Source: Ferrovibrio sp046297895 (lineage in GTDB: Bacteria > Pseudomonadota > Alphaproteobacteria > Ferrovibrionales > Ferrovibrionaceae). Taken from it: a DNA stretch of 64,000 bases. The DNA lies in contig NZ_JBKBHC010000004.1 of NCBI RefSeq assembly GCF_046297895.1, positions 186,001 through 250,000 of the forward strand. The letters run 5' to 3'. Each line of letters starts with the position of its first letter. Position 1 is the first letter of the stretch. The translations under genes were made by a program, and so were the position numbers. Positions 1 through 9,023 of this stretch are shown piece by piece. The notes below the pieces were generated by a model, which was given only the letters and a program-made list of their open reading frames with translations, searched no databases and was not told the DNA's origin.

Positions 1-196
1 TCATGCCGTAGATGGGCACATGGGTCGACATCTGCTGATGCAGGGTCTGCAGCATGAAGCCATCGCCGCCCAGCGCCACCACCACATCGGCCCGTTCGGG
101 CGCGGCATCGCCATAGCGGGCGACCAGGCGGTCGCGCGCGGCTTCGGCGGCATCACCGCGGGCTGCAACGAAGGCGATCTTTGTGAAGGCATTCAT
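1..196 (-). CDS. nadK: NAD kinase, N-terminal part (cut by window edge)
   Basis: Reading the minus strand from an ATG at 196 gives 65 codons that stay open to the window edge. The protein starts MNAFTKIAFVAARGDAAEAA and contains VVVALGGDGFMLQTLH, the GGDG nucleotide-binding motif that defines NAD/diacylglycerol kinases. NAD kinase phosphorylates NAD to NADP in the cytosol. Only the start of the first domain is present. The short N-terminus before GGDG (about 45 residues) fits compact alphaproteobacterial NadK. It is divergent from the substrate-binding protein at 319, with 122 bp between the starts. Another open frame overlaps it but lacks any family signature. Confidence 0.85.
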   Translation of the reverse strand, partial: MNAFTKIAFVAARGDAAEAARDRLVARYGDAAPERADVVVALGGDGFMLQTLHQQMSTHVPIYGM

Positions 197-318
197 ACGC
201 GCAGTATAGCGACGGCCATGACACGCGCCAGCCCCGGCCGACAAGAGGCGGGCGCACTTGTCAGCCGCCGCCCGAGGCGTCAATCTGCCCGACCTGTTCA
301 GCATGAAAGGTGATGATC

Positions 319-1887
319 ATGGCGTCGGTGGTGCGGGCCGCGGTATTGGCGATTTCCCTGGGGCTGTTGCCCCTGATGGCGGGTGCGCAGGAACTGAGGA
401 TCGGCCTGTCGACAGAGCCGAGTTCGATGGACCCGAACTATCACAACATCACACCGAACAACCAGATCTCCTATTCTATCTTCAATACCCTGATCCAGCA
501 GGACGAGACCCAGAAGCTGACCCCCAGCCTGGCCGAGAGCTGGAAGACGCTGAATGACACCATCTGGGAATTCAGGCTGCGCAAGGGCGTGAAGTTCCAT
601 GACGGCAGCCCGTTCACCGCCGCCGACGTGGTTTTCTCGATGGCCCGTCCGGCCAAGGTGCCGAACAGTCCGTCTCCGTTTACGCTGTTCACCCGTTCGG
701 TCAGCGAGGTGAAGGTGATTGACGATCATACCGTGCATTTCATCACCAAGGTGCCCACACCGCTGCTGCCCAATGACATAAGCCGCGTGGCGATCATGTC
801 TTCGAAAGCGGCCAAGACCGATATAGCCGAGGGGATCACCACCGAAGCGCTGAATCGCGGCGAGGGGCTGATCGGCACCGGTCCGTACAAGTTTGTCGAA
901 TGGACGCGCGGCAATCGCCTCGTGCTGGCCGCCAATCCCGATTACTGGGGCGGCAAGCCGAAATGGGAGCGGGTGATCTATCGCCCGATGTCGAACGACG
1001 CCGCCCGCGTGGCCGCGCTGCTGGCCGGCGATGTCGACATGATCGAAAACCCTCCGCCGGCCGATATCAAGAAACTGCGTGCCAATCCGAGTGTGAAGAT
1101 CAGCGAGGTGCTGTCGAACCGCCTGATCTATCTGGCGCTGGATGTGGGTGAACCCACGGCCGGTATTCCCGATACCGATGGCAAGAACCCGCTGAAGGAT
1201 CTGCGCGTGCGCAAGGCGTTGTCGCTGGCGATCAACCGCGAGGCGATCACCAGCCGCATCGTCGAGGGCCTGGCCAAGCCGGCCGGCGACCTGCTGCCCT
1301 ATCCGATGTTCGGCACCCGCCGCGAGGCGCAGCCCGATCCCTATAACCCGGATGCGGCGAAGAAGCTGCTGGCCGAGGCGGGGTATCCCAATGGCTTCAG
1401 CATCACCATCGGCTCGCCCAACAATCGCTACATCAACGATTCCGACGTGGCGCAGGCCGTGGCCTCGCAATGGACCCGCGTGGGCGTGAAATCGAAGGTG
1501 GAAGCGGTACCCAGCACGGTGTTCTTCAAGAACCGCGACGCCTTCAGCTATTCCGCCGCGCTGGTGGGCTGGGCGGCCGGCACCGGCGAGATGTCAAATC
1601 CGCTGCGGTCGCTGGTGGCCACCGTGGATCGCGAAAAGGGCTACGGTACGGCCAACAAGAGCCGCTACTCGAACCCGACGCTGGATGCCCTGATCGAGGA
1701 AGCCCTGCGCACGGTGAACAACGATGCGCGGCAGACCCTGCTGCAGCGCGCCTCGCAGATGGCACTGGAAGACCAGGCCATCGTACCGCTGCATTTCGAG
1801 ATTACGTCTTGGGCCCTGCGCAAGGGATTCAGTTACAGGGCGCGGGCCGATCAATACACGCTGGCCATCGGCGTTGCCGCCGAGTGA
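319..1887 (+). CDS. ABC transporter substrate-binding protein, family 5 (peptide/nickel type)
   Basis: A 522-residue exported protein. The N-terminus is a hydrophobic signal sequence ending in MAGA before QELRIGLS, a typical signal peptidase I site. The mature part has the SBP family 5 hallmarks: SLAESWKTLND, FHDGSPFTAADVVFS, GTGPYKFVEW and KALSLAINREAI. It should capture oligopeptides or similar solutes in the periplasm for an ABC importer. GTG310, ATG313 and ATG319 are all possible starts; ATG319 is preferred because AAGG at 307-310 lies eight bases upstream. No permease or ATPase gene is adjacent, so it is an orphan receptor here and its ligand cannot be told. Confidence 0.88.
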   Translation: MASVVRAAVLAISLGLLPLMAGAQELRIGLSTEPSSMDPNYHNITPNNQISYSIFNTLIQQDETQKLTPSLAESWKTLNDTIWEFRLRKGVKFHDGSPFTAADVVFSMARPAKVPNSPSPFTLFTRSVSEVKVIDDHTVHFITKVPTPLLPNDISRVAIMSSKAAKTDIAEGITTEALNRGEGLIGTGPYKFVEWTRGNRLVLAANPDYWGGKPKWERVIYRPMSNDAARVAALLAGDVDMIENPPPADIKKLRANPSVKISEVLSNRLIYLALDVGEPTAGIPDTDGKNPLKDLRVRKALSLAINREAITSRIVEGLAKPAGDLLPYPMFGTRREAQPDPYNPDAAKKLLAEAGYPNGFSITIGSPNNRYINDSDVAQAVASQWTRVGVKSKVEAVPSTVFFKNRDAFSYSAALVGWAAGTGEMSNPLRSLVATVDREKGYGTANKSRYSNPTLDALIEEALRTVNNDARQTLLQRASQMALEDQAIVPLHFEITSWALRKGFSYRARADQYTLAIGVAAE

Positions 1888-1902
1888 TGGGAATGCCAGG
1901 CC

Positions 1903-2895
1903 TCAGCCGCCGGTCACGCTCATGTGGCGCGGCACGGCGGTGGGGGCCTTGCGCCGGTCGATGACGAAATCGTGGCCCTTGGGCTTGCGCGAAATCGCCT
2001 CGCGGATGGCTTCCTCCAGCAGAGCGTTGCTTTCAGAGGCCCGCAGCGGCGCGCGCAGGTCGGCGGCATCGTTCTGGCCCAGGCACATGTAGAGCGTGCC
2101 GGTGCAGGTGAGGCGCACGCGGTTGCAGCTCTCGCAGAAATTATGCGTCAGCGGCGTGATGAAGCCCAGTCTGCGGCCGGTTTCGCGCACGGTGTAATAG
2201 CGGGCCGGACCGCCGGTGCGATAGTCGGTCTCGTCCAGGGTCCATTTGCGCTGGATGCTGGCGCGGGCCATGGAAAGCGGCAGATACTGGTCCAGCCGGG
2301 CGGCCTCGCCGATCTCGCCCATCGGCATCACCTCGATCAGCACCAGGTCAAAACCTTCGCGGCCGCACCAGGCGATCAGGTCGTCGAATTCGCTGTCGTT
2401 CACGCCACGCAGGGCGACGGCATTGATCTTCACCGCCAGGCCGGCGGCCTTGGCGGCCTGCAGGCCGGCCATCACCTGATCCAGCCGGCCCCAACGCGTC
2501 AGCTCGGCGAACTTTGCGGCATCCAGGGTATCCAGCGAGACGTTGATGCGCCGCACGCCGGCCCGGTAGAGGTCGACGGCGTATTTTTCAAGCTGGCTGC
2601 CATTGGTGGTGAGCGTCAGCTCGTCGAGGGCGCCGGTCTTCAGGTGCCGTCCCAGATTGTCGATCAGGGTCATGATGCCGCGGCGCACCAGCGGCTCGCC
2701 GCCGGTCAGGCGCAGTTTGCGCACGCCCATGCCGATGAAGGCCGAGCAGAGGCGGTCAAGTTCCTCCAGGCTGAGCAGGTCGGCCTTGGGCAAAAAGGTC
2801 ATGTCTTCCGCCATGCAGTAGACACAGCGGAAGTCGCAGCGGTCGGTGACCGAAACGCGCAGGTAAGAAACCGAGCGACCGAATGGATCGAGCAT
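1903..2895 (-). CDS. moaA: GTP 3',8-cyclase MoaA (molybdenum cofactor biosynthesis)
   Basis: A 330-residue radical SAM enzyme catalysing the first step of molybdopterin synthesis, GTP to 3',8-cH2GTP, with MoaC acting next. The N-terminal cluster motif is CDFRCVYC in the SVTDRCDFRCVYC context, followed by LRLTGGEPLVRRG. The second, C-terminal 4Fe-4S site shows as NFCESCNRVRLTCTG. The protein ends in Gly-Gly, the conserved tail that reaches the active site. Length is normal for the family. It is a single gene with no other moa gene in view, convergent with the upstream binding-protein gene. Confidence 0.95.
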   Translation of the reverse strand: MLDPFGRSVSYLRVSVTDRCDFRCVYCMAEDMTFLPKADLLSLEELDRLCSAFIGMGVRKLRLTGGEPLVRRGIMTLIDNLGRHLKTGALDELTLTTNGSQLEKYAVDLYRAGVRRINVSLDTLDAAKFAELTRWGRLDQVMAGLQAAKAAGLAVKINAVALRGVNDSEFDDLIAWCGREGFDLVLIEVMPMGEIGEAARLDQYLPLSMARASIQRKWTLDETDYRTGGPARYYTVRETGRRLGFITPLTHNFCESCNRVRLTCTGTLYMCLGQNDAADLRAPLRASESNALLEEAIREAISRKPKGHDFVIDRRKAPTAVPRHMSVTGG

Positions 2896-3008
2896 GGATG
2901 CGACCGGGGCAAAAGGCCCACCCTCCGGCGCTTAAGATAGAGAGGGGGGGCTGCCCGGACAAGCCCGGGCCCGGCCGAGGCCTGCAAATCCTGCCCGAGG
3001 CTTGATCC

Positions 3009-3053
3009 GGATCAGGTCTGCCCGGATCAGCCCTGCCCTGATCAGCCCTGCAA
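3009..3053. repeat. Three imperfect 15-bp tandem repeats
   Basis: Three back-to-back 15-bp units lie at 3009-3023, 3024-3038 and 3039-3053, each close to GGATCAGCCCTGCCC. The last unit covers the stop codon of the acyl-CoA synthetase/acetyltransferase gene on the minus strand. The unit is a multiple of three, so copy-number change would not shift a reading frame. Confidence 0.6.
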
Positions 3054-5723
3054 GGGCAGCACGACCTCGACCACATCCGAGGCGCTGCGGCCGCTGGGCC
3101 GGAAGCCCAGTTCGGTGGCGAGCATGCGCATGGCCTGGTTCTCGCGCAGGATGTCGCCCACGATCTCGCGGGTGCCGCGCTGACGGCAGTAGCTGATGAT
3201 CTTGCGCATCAGAAATTCCCCCAGGCCCTGGCCCTTCATGTCGCTGCGCACCAGCACGGCGAATTCGGCCCGCTGGTTGTCGGGGTCGGTGATGGCACGC
3301 ACCACGCCCAGGGTTTCGTGATGGCCGTTTTCGCCCAGCCGCACGGCGATGAAGGCCATTTCGCGTTCGTAGTCGATCTGGGTGAAACGGGCCATTTCGC
3401 TGTGCGGCAGGCTGCGCATGGGCGAGAAGAAGCGCAGCCGGTAATCTTCGGCAGACACATTGTTGACGAAATCCACATGGGCCGGTTCGTCTTCGGGCCG
3501 GATCGGCCGCAGCAGAACCTTCTCGCCGCCGCGCAACTCAACGATTTCCTCCAGGCCACTGGGATAGGGGCGGATCGCCAGCCGGTCGTGGCCCACGACC
3601 GTGCTCGGCCGCACCACGATACGTGCATCCAGAGCCACCATGCCCTGATCATCGGCATAGAGCGGATTGATGTCGAGTTCGGCGATCTCGGCATGATCGG
3701 AGATCAGTTGGGAAACCCGTATCAGCAGGGCCGCAAGAGCCGGACGGTCAACCGGCGGAAAGTCGCGATAGCCGGAAAGCAGGCGGCTGACCTTGGTGCG
3801 GTCGATCAGGTCGTCGGCCAGATGCATGTTCAGCGGCGGCAGGGCGATGGCGCGGTCGCCGATCACCTCGACGCCAACACCGCCCTGTCCGAACATGATG
3901 GCCGGGCCGAAAATCGGATCGGTCAGCGCGCCGACGATCAGTTCATGGGCACGGACGCGACGGATCATCGGCTGCACGGTGAAGCCGTCGATGCGGGCCT
4001 GCGGGCGATGCTGGCGCACGCGGGCCAGCATGGCCTCGGCGGCGGTGCGCACTTCCACAGCGCTGCTCAGGTTCAGCGCCACGCCGCCCACATCCGATTT
4101 GTGCGTGATATCGGGCGACAGGATCTTCAGGGCCACCGGCAGACCCATGCGTGCGGCAGCGGCGGCGGCCTCGTCCGGCGTTGCCGCTGCTTCGGTCGGC
4201 ACGGCAGGAATGCCGTAGGCGGCGAGGATGCGCTTGCCCTCGATCTCGTTCAGCATGCTGCGCCCCTCGGCAAGGGCGGTGCCGATCACCTTGCGCACCA
4301 CCGCGAGGTCGGGCTGGAAATCCTCGGGCAGTTCGGCCGGGATTTCCATCAGGTTCTTCATGTTGCGCTGATAGTCGACCATATGCGCAAAGGCGCGCAC
4401 GGCGGCATCGGGCGTTTCATAGGATGCCAGCCCCGCCTCGGCGAAGGCCTTGCGTGCCGCCTGTACGGCCTCGCCACCGGACCAGCAGGTGATCACGTTC
4501 TTGGCCGTGCCGCGGCAGGCCTCGATCACGGCCTTGGCCGGTTCCAGCGACGGCACGATGGCTGTCGGAGCATGCATAACCAGCACGGCGTCGACGCCGG
4601 GATCGGCCAGGGCGATCTTCACCGCATCGGCATAGCGGCCGCTGGGCGCGTCACCGATGATGTCGATCGGGTTGCCATGCGACCAGGTCGCGGGCAGCGC
4701 GGCATCGAGCGCGGCCATGGTCTGCGGGCTCAGGTCGGCCAGCGTGCCGCCATGCTCGATCAGCGTATCGACCGCCATCACGCCCGGGCCGCCGCCATTG
4801 GTCACGATCGCCAGGCGCTCGCCCGGCATCTTACGGCTGCGAGCCAGCGTCTCGACGGTGTCGAACAATTCCTCTACGCCATCCACGCGCAGAATGCCGG
4901 CGCGGCGCAACGCCGCGGTATAGACGTCGTCACCGCCGGCCAGCGCACCGGTATGCGACGCAGCAGCCTGGGCCGCGCGGGCGTTGCGGCCGGATTTCAC
5001 GGCGACGATCGGCTTGTTGCGGGCGGCGGCGCGCGCGGCCGACATGAACTTCCGCGCGTTCTTCACGGACTCGATATAGAGCAGGATGGCGCGGGTCTGT
5101 GGGTCGCTGGCCAGATAGTCGATAATGTCGCCGAAATCGACGTCGGCGGAATCGCCCACCGACAGGAAATGGCTGAAGCCGATGCCATGCTGCCTGGCCC
5201 AGTCGAGTACGATGGTGCAGAGTGCGCCCGACTGGCTGACGAAGGCGAGTTGTCCTGGCTGTGCGTTGGTATGCGCGAAGCTGGCATTCAGCCGCAGGCC
5301 GGGGATCAGCAGGCCGACGCAGTTCGGCCCCAGGATGCGCAGCAGGTGCGGTTTGGCGGCATCGAGCATGGCCTGCTGCAGCGTGCGGCCATCGGGCATC
5401 TTTTCGCTGGACAGGCCGGCGGTGAGCACGACGGCCGCGCGGCAACCGATCTCGCCCAGCCGTTCGATCTGTTCCGGCACGGCCTCGGGCGGCACGGCGA
5501 TGATGGCGAGGTCGGGAATCGCCGGCAGCAACCGCACGCTGGCATAGCAATGCAGGCCATGCAGGTGGCGGTATTTCGGATTGACCGGCCAGATCGCGCC
5601 GGCGAAGCCGCCCTTGATCAGGTTGTCCAGCACCACGGTGCCGACGCGGGACGGACGGTCCGAGGCACCGATCACGGCAACCGAGCGGGGCGCGAAAAGC
5701 TTGTCGAGGTTGCGGATGGTCAT
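3042..5723 (-). CDS. ADP-forming acyl-CoA synthetase fused to GNAT acetyltransferase (Pat/PatZ-like)
   Basis: An 893-residue multidomain protein. Residues about 1-130 form a CoA-binding Rossmann domain (SVAVIGASDRPSRVGTVV), about 140-460 the succinyl-CoA-synthetase-like part, about 490-705 an ATP-grasp domain (HKSDVGGVALNL), and about 730-890 a GNAT domain whose acetyl-CoA loop reads KGQGLGEFLM. Proteins of this layout (Pat, PatZ, YfiQ) acetylate lysines of enzymes such as acetyl-CoA synthetase. As I recall, the enteric proteins lack the phospho-acceptor His of true ADP-forming acyl-CoA synthetases, but here it is present (His257 in ASHTGALAGG), so synthetase activity may remain. It is downstream of the flippase gene on the same strand with a 9-bp gap. 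Confidence 0.88.
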   Translation of the reverse strand: MTIRNLDKLFAPRSVAVIGASDRPSRVGTVVLDNLIKGGFAGAIWPVNPKYRHLHGLHCYASVRLLPAIPDLAIIAVPPEAVPEQIERLGEIGCRAAVVLTAGLSSEKMPDGRTLQQAMLDAAKPHLLRILGPNCVGLLIPGLRLNASFAHTNAQPGQLAFVSQSGALCTIVLDWARQHGIGFSHFLSVGDSADVDFGDIIDYLASDPQTRAILLYIESVKNARKFMSAARAAARNKPIVAVKSGRNARAAQAAASHTGALAGGDDVYTAALRRAGILRVDGVEELFDTVETLARSRKMPGERLAIVTNGGGPGVMAVDTLIEHGGTLADLSPQTMAALDAALPATWSHGNPIDIIGDAPSGRYADAVKIALADPGVDAVLVMHAPTAIVPSLEPAKAVIEACRGTAKNVITCWSGGEAVQAARKAFAEAGLASYETPDAAVRAFAHMVDYQRNMKNLMEIPAELPEDFQPDLAVVRKVIGTALAEGRSMLNEIEGKRILAAYGIPAVPTEAAATPDEAAAAAARMGLPVALKILSPDITHKSDVGGVALNLSSAVEVRTAAEAMLARVRQHRPQARIDGFTVQPMIRRVRAHELIVGALTDPIFGPAIMFGQGGVGVEVIGDRAIALPPLNMHLADDLIDRTKVSRLLSGYRDFPPVDRPALAALLIRVSQLISDHAEIAELDINPLYADDQGMVALDARIVVRPSTVVGHDRLAIRPYPSGLEEIVELRGGEKVLLRPIRPEDEPAHVDFVNNVSAEDYRLRFFSPMRSLPHSEMARFTQIDYEREMAFIAVRLGENGHHETLGVVRAITDPDNQRAEFAVLVRSDMKGQGLGEFLMRKIISYCRQRGTREIVGDILRENQAMRMLATELGFRPSGRSASDVVEVVLPLQG

Positions 5724-5732
5724 GCTGCAGCA

Positions 5733-7268
5733 CTATAGCTGATCGTTGACGCGAATATGACGGCCGATGCGAACCAGCGGAACAAGGGCGGCCGCCAGCA
5801 GGATGCCCCAGAGCCAAGGCGCGATTCCACCATGGACAAGGGTTAAAATCGTCGCAGCCACGGCGAGCAGGCCGGCCAGCAGGGCGGCGGGATCGAGTCG
5901 CTGCGGGCAATGGTGCCAGGCCGCAAGCGTCAGGGGTATCGCCGCGATCAGGTTGGCGGCGAGCAACGCGCCGGCCATCCCGGTCAGACCCGCATAGGTC
6001 GCAGCGGGATAGATCAGCACGCCGAATGCGATCAGCGACAGCAGCGTGTTGCTGACCGCCCATCCCGTGCGTCCGGTGCGCAGCAGGCCGCCGGTCAGAG
6101 GCGAGCGCACCAGCATGATCACCCGCGACAGCAGCAGCAGGGCGAAGGCGCCGGCGATTTCGGGCATCGCGTCATGCGCCAGCAGGGTGAATAGCAGCGG
6201 CTGGGCGGCCAGCAGCAGCAGGAAAACCATCGTGCCGGTGCTTAGGGCGATGCTGGTGACGCGGCCGAGGATGCGGCCTGCTTCCGGCCGGCGCAGGGCA
6301 TGATGCACCAGCCCGCCCCAGGCCATGTAGAATGGGTTGGCGAGCAGCGCCTCGAACAGCGTGGAGATCGCGCTGATGATCATGAAATGACCGGCCGCCT
6401 CGATCGAGACGAGGGCTGCAAGTAGGAAGCGGCACAGCGTATCCAGGCTGTAACGCAGCATCAGGCCCAGCATCATCGGCACGCCGTAGCGCAGCAGCAA
6501 CAGCCCCTGGGGCGGATCGAAGCCGAGGGCAACGCGCCGCCGCAGCAGGATCAGCGCAAGCAGGCTGGAGGCGAGTTGAGCCACCGCCTGGGCCGACAGC
6601 AGACCGGTCAATCCGGCGTCGTAGCGGGCGATCAGGATCCAGGCCAGCAGAAGATGCAGCGTCATCTGGATGGTGGCGATCAGGCCAGCCAGCCAGATAT
6701 GCCGCGCCGCACGCAGCTCGGTCAGCAGCACGGTCTGCGCGGCCCCGGTCAGCAGCAGCGGCAGCAGCAGCCATGAATGCTGCAGCGGAGCCGTGTCGAA
6801 CAGCGCCATTGCCGGCCGGTAGGCGAAGACGGCGGCCAGCAGCAGGCCGGCGATCAGGCTGCCGCCTGCGGCGAGCGAGAGGCTGGTCCCCAGCAGGCGC
6901 GGCCGCTTCTCGGCCGGCATCTGGGCATAGTAATAAAGATAGGCGAATTTCTGGCCGAGCAGGCTGAAGGTTATGCCCTGCAGCAGCGCGGTCTCGACCA
7001 GGCTGTAAAGACCGATCTCGGCGGGCGCCAGATGGGCAGTGATCAAGGGCAGGACAAGCAGGCTGCCCAGTTGCAGCAGGCCGAGCGAAAACAGGTAGCT
7101 TGAAAAATCCCGGCCCAGGGCGATGCTGAAATCCCTGACTCCGGCCAGGTGCTCTGGCGCGGGAGCGGACCGATGCGGAGCGGTGGCCGAACCTGCGCCG
7201 GCCGGCGGTTGAGTGGGAATGTGCGACACAGATCGGCTTCTCGGTTGCCCAGGGGCGGGACCGTTCAC
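5733..7268 (-). CDS. Oligosaccharide flippase-like membrane protein (Wzx/PST, MATE superfamily)
   Basis: A 511-residue integral membrane protein with about 12-14 hydrophobic segments after a Pro/Ala-rich N-terminus of roughly 45 residues. Segments such as LGSLLVLPLITAHLAPAEIG and GLYSLVETALLQGITFSLLG resemble polysaccharide-exporter flippases that turn lipid-linked sugars across the inner membrane. The GTG at 7268 is the furthest possible start; a start nearer residue 40 is possible because the N-terminal tail is low complexity. It is divergent from the TPR-glycosyltransferase cluster by about 54 bp, which suggests a role in glycan supply, though this is inference. Confidence 0.75.
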   Translation of the reverse strand: MNGPAPGQPRSRSVSHIPTQPPAGAGSATAPHRSAPAPEHLAGVRDFSIALGRDFSSYLFSLGLLQLGSLLVLPLITAHLAPAEIGLYSLVETALLQGITFSLLGQKFAYLYYYAQMPAEKRPRLLGTSLSLAAGGSLIAGLLLAAVFAYRPAMALFDTAPLQHSWLLLPLLLTGAAQTVLLTELRAARHIWLAGLIATIQMTLHLLLAWILIARYDAGLTGLLSAQAVAQLASSLLALILLRRRVALGFDPPQGLLLLRYGVPMMLGLMLRYSLDTLCRFLLAALVSIEAAGHFMIISAISTLFEALLANPFYMAWGGLVHHALRRPEAGRILGRVTSIALSTGTMVFLLLLAAQPLLFTLLAHDAMPEIAGAFALLLLSRVIMLVRSPLTGGLLRTGRTGWAVSNTLLSLIAFGVLIYPAATYAGLTGMAGALLAANLIAAIPLTLAAWHHCPQRLDPAALLAGLLAVAATILTLVHGGIAPWLWGILLAAALVPLVRIGRHIRVNDQL

Positions 7269-7322
7269 GCCCCGGGCCTTTCGACTCCGTTAATGCTCAT
7301 GGCATAACACTCTTAGGTTAAC

Positions 7323-9023
7323 ATGCAGCCGGATTCGTACGCCGATAAAATCGCTAGGGCCTTGGCCGCGGCAAAGAAGCTTCAGCGCGGGGGACACCTC
7401 GATGAGGCGCGTCGCGCCTGCGCCCTGGTACTGGAACACGAACCGCAGCACCCGGGCGCCATTCTCCGCCTCGCGCTGATCGCTCGACAGCAGCGGCAAC
7501 CCCAGGAAGCCGAGCGGCTGCTGTCGGACCTGATCTCGAGGCAGCCGGACAATATCTTCGCCATCCGTCTGCTGGTTGCGGTATGGCGCGAGGCGGGCCA
7601 GCCGTCGCGCGGCCTGGCATTGCTGGACAGCCTGATGCCGCCCTTGCCTGAAGATGCCGGCCTGCTTCTGGAGAAGGCGCGCTGTTGTATCGACCAGGGC
7701 GATGTCGGCGCGGCGATACCCCTGTTGCGGCGATCGGTCGAACTCGATCCCGGCGATGCCGACGCGCACAGCCTGCTGGGCGTGGCGCTGCGTCGCAGCG
7801 GAGACAGGGCGGCGGCGCTTGTCGCCTTCCGGGCCGCGGTGGAACTGAATCCGAAGGATGGCCATGCTCTCAACGGTCTTGGCAACGATGCCCTCGAGAA
7901 AGAGCATTTCGGCGAGGCGGCCACACTCTACCGTCGCGCTGTGGAGGCCAGTCCTTCGCTGCACAAGGCGCACAAGAATCTCGCCTATGCCTTAAGCCTC
8001 GCCAACGACATCGCGGGTGCGCGCGCGGCTTTCGAGCGGATCGTCGACCTGTTTCCCGGCTTTCACGAGGCCCGGATGGATTTCGGATTGTTCCTGCTGT
8101 CGATTGGCGAATATCCGCGCGGCTGGCAGGAATACGAGCATCGCTGGTCCTTCCAGGGGTTCAGCGAGCGCGATTGGGGCGGCGGACTACCGCGCTGGGA
8201 TGGCACGTCGCTCGCCGGCCGTCGCCTGCTGCTTTGGGGCGAGCAGGGGATCGGCGATCACATACTCTACGGCACCATGCTGCCGGATGCGCTGCGCCGC
8301 GCCGGTGGCGACGTCACCCTGGCGGTCGAGGCGCGTCTAGTGCCGATCTTTCGGCGCTCGCTGGGCGGCCATGGCGTCGCGGTGATTGGCCGCGGCGAAC
8401 CGGTCGAGGCAGATGTGCAGTGCCCGTTTGGCGGCTTGGGCGGTTTTCTGCGCGCCACGCCGCAGCAATGCGGCCCCGGGCGCTACCTGAGGGCCGATGC
8501 GGAACGCAGCGGCGCCATCCGCCGGCGCTATGCCGAACGCTGGCCGGCGGCGCGCCGGCTGATCGGCCTGTCCTGGCGCAGCGCCAACTGGCATGTCGGG
8601 GACTACAAGAGCCTTGATCTGGAAACGCTGCGGCCTGTGCTGAGCAAGCCGGGCATCGCCTGGGTGTCGCTTCAATACGGGCAGGTCGCGCCCGAGATCG
8701 CCGCTTTCGCCAAGCGCCATGGCATCGAGGTGTTTCAGGACCCGGAAATCGACCCGACCAACGACCTGGACGGCCTGGCGGCGCAGATCTCGGCGCTGGA
8801 TGGCGTGGTCAGCATCAGCAATTCCACCGTCCACTTTGCCGGTGCGCTGGGCAAGCCCTGCTGGGTTCTGCTATCCGCCGGGCGCGGCCGCATGTGGTAC
8901 TGGCCGCGCGAGAACGAGCGCACGCCATGGTATGACAGTCTCAGGCTTATCCATCAGGCCAAGCCGGCAGACTGGGCCGGCGCAATGGGCCGGTTGGGCG
9001 AGGCGCTGGATGCCGCAGGCTGA
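7323..9023 (+). CDS. TPR protein with C-terminal GT-B glycosyltransferase domain (first of four)
   Basis: A 566-residue protein. Residues about 5-265 are tandem tetratricopeptide repeats (for example AHSLLGVALRRSGDRAAALV). About 290-560 form a glycosyltransferase-like domain with LLLWGEQGIGDHILYGTM and the C-terminal block VVSISNSTVHFAGALGKPC followed by MWYWPRENERTPWYDSLRL. That layout resembles Caulobacter FlmG, in which TPRs bind flagellin and a GT domain adds sugar. With the flagellin gene 3.7 kb downstream, flagellin modification is the best guess; other protein or polysaccharide acceptors are possible. There is a weak ribosome site before ATG7323. The gene overlaps the next by 14 bp. 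Confidence 0.8.
   Translation: MQPDSYADKIARALAAAKKLQRGGHLDEARRACALVLEHEPQHPGAILRLALIARQQRQPQEAERLLSDLISRQPDNIFAIRLLVAVWREAGQPSRGLALLDSLMPPLPEDAGLLLEKARCCIDQGDVGAAIPLLRRSVELDPGDADAHSLLGVALRRSGDRAAALVAFRAAVELNPKDGHALNGLGNDALEKEHFGEAATLYRRAVEASPSLHKAHKNLAYALSLANDIAGARAAFERIVDLFPGFHEARMDFGLFLLSIGEYPRGWQEYEHRWSFQGFSERDWGGGLPRWDGTSLAGRRLLLWGEQGIGDHILYGTMLPDALRRAGGDVTLAVEARLVPIFRRSLGGHGVAVIGRGEPVEADVQCPFGGLGGFLRATPQQCGPGRYLRADAERSGAIRRRYAERWPAARRLIGLSWRSANWHVGDYKSLDLETLRPVLSKPGIAWVSLQYGQVAPEIAAFAKRHGIEVFQDPEIDPTNDLDGLAAQISALDGVVSISNSTVHFAGALGKPCWVLLSAGRGRMWYWPRENERTPWYDSLRLIHQAKPADWAGAMGRLGEALDAAG

Noticed and set aside
298..1470. Open frame of about 390 codons opposite the substrate-binding protein gene
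   Set aside because: Antisense shadow with skewed composition and no recognisable domain.
3318..5738. Open frame of about 800 codons on the plus strand opposite the Pat-like gene
   Set aside because: It mirrors the real gene in a GC-rich genome. The translation is His/Gly/Arg/Asp-rich with no family motif, and the minus-strand protein is clearly a known multidomain enzyme.
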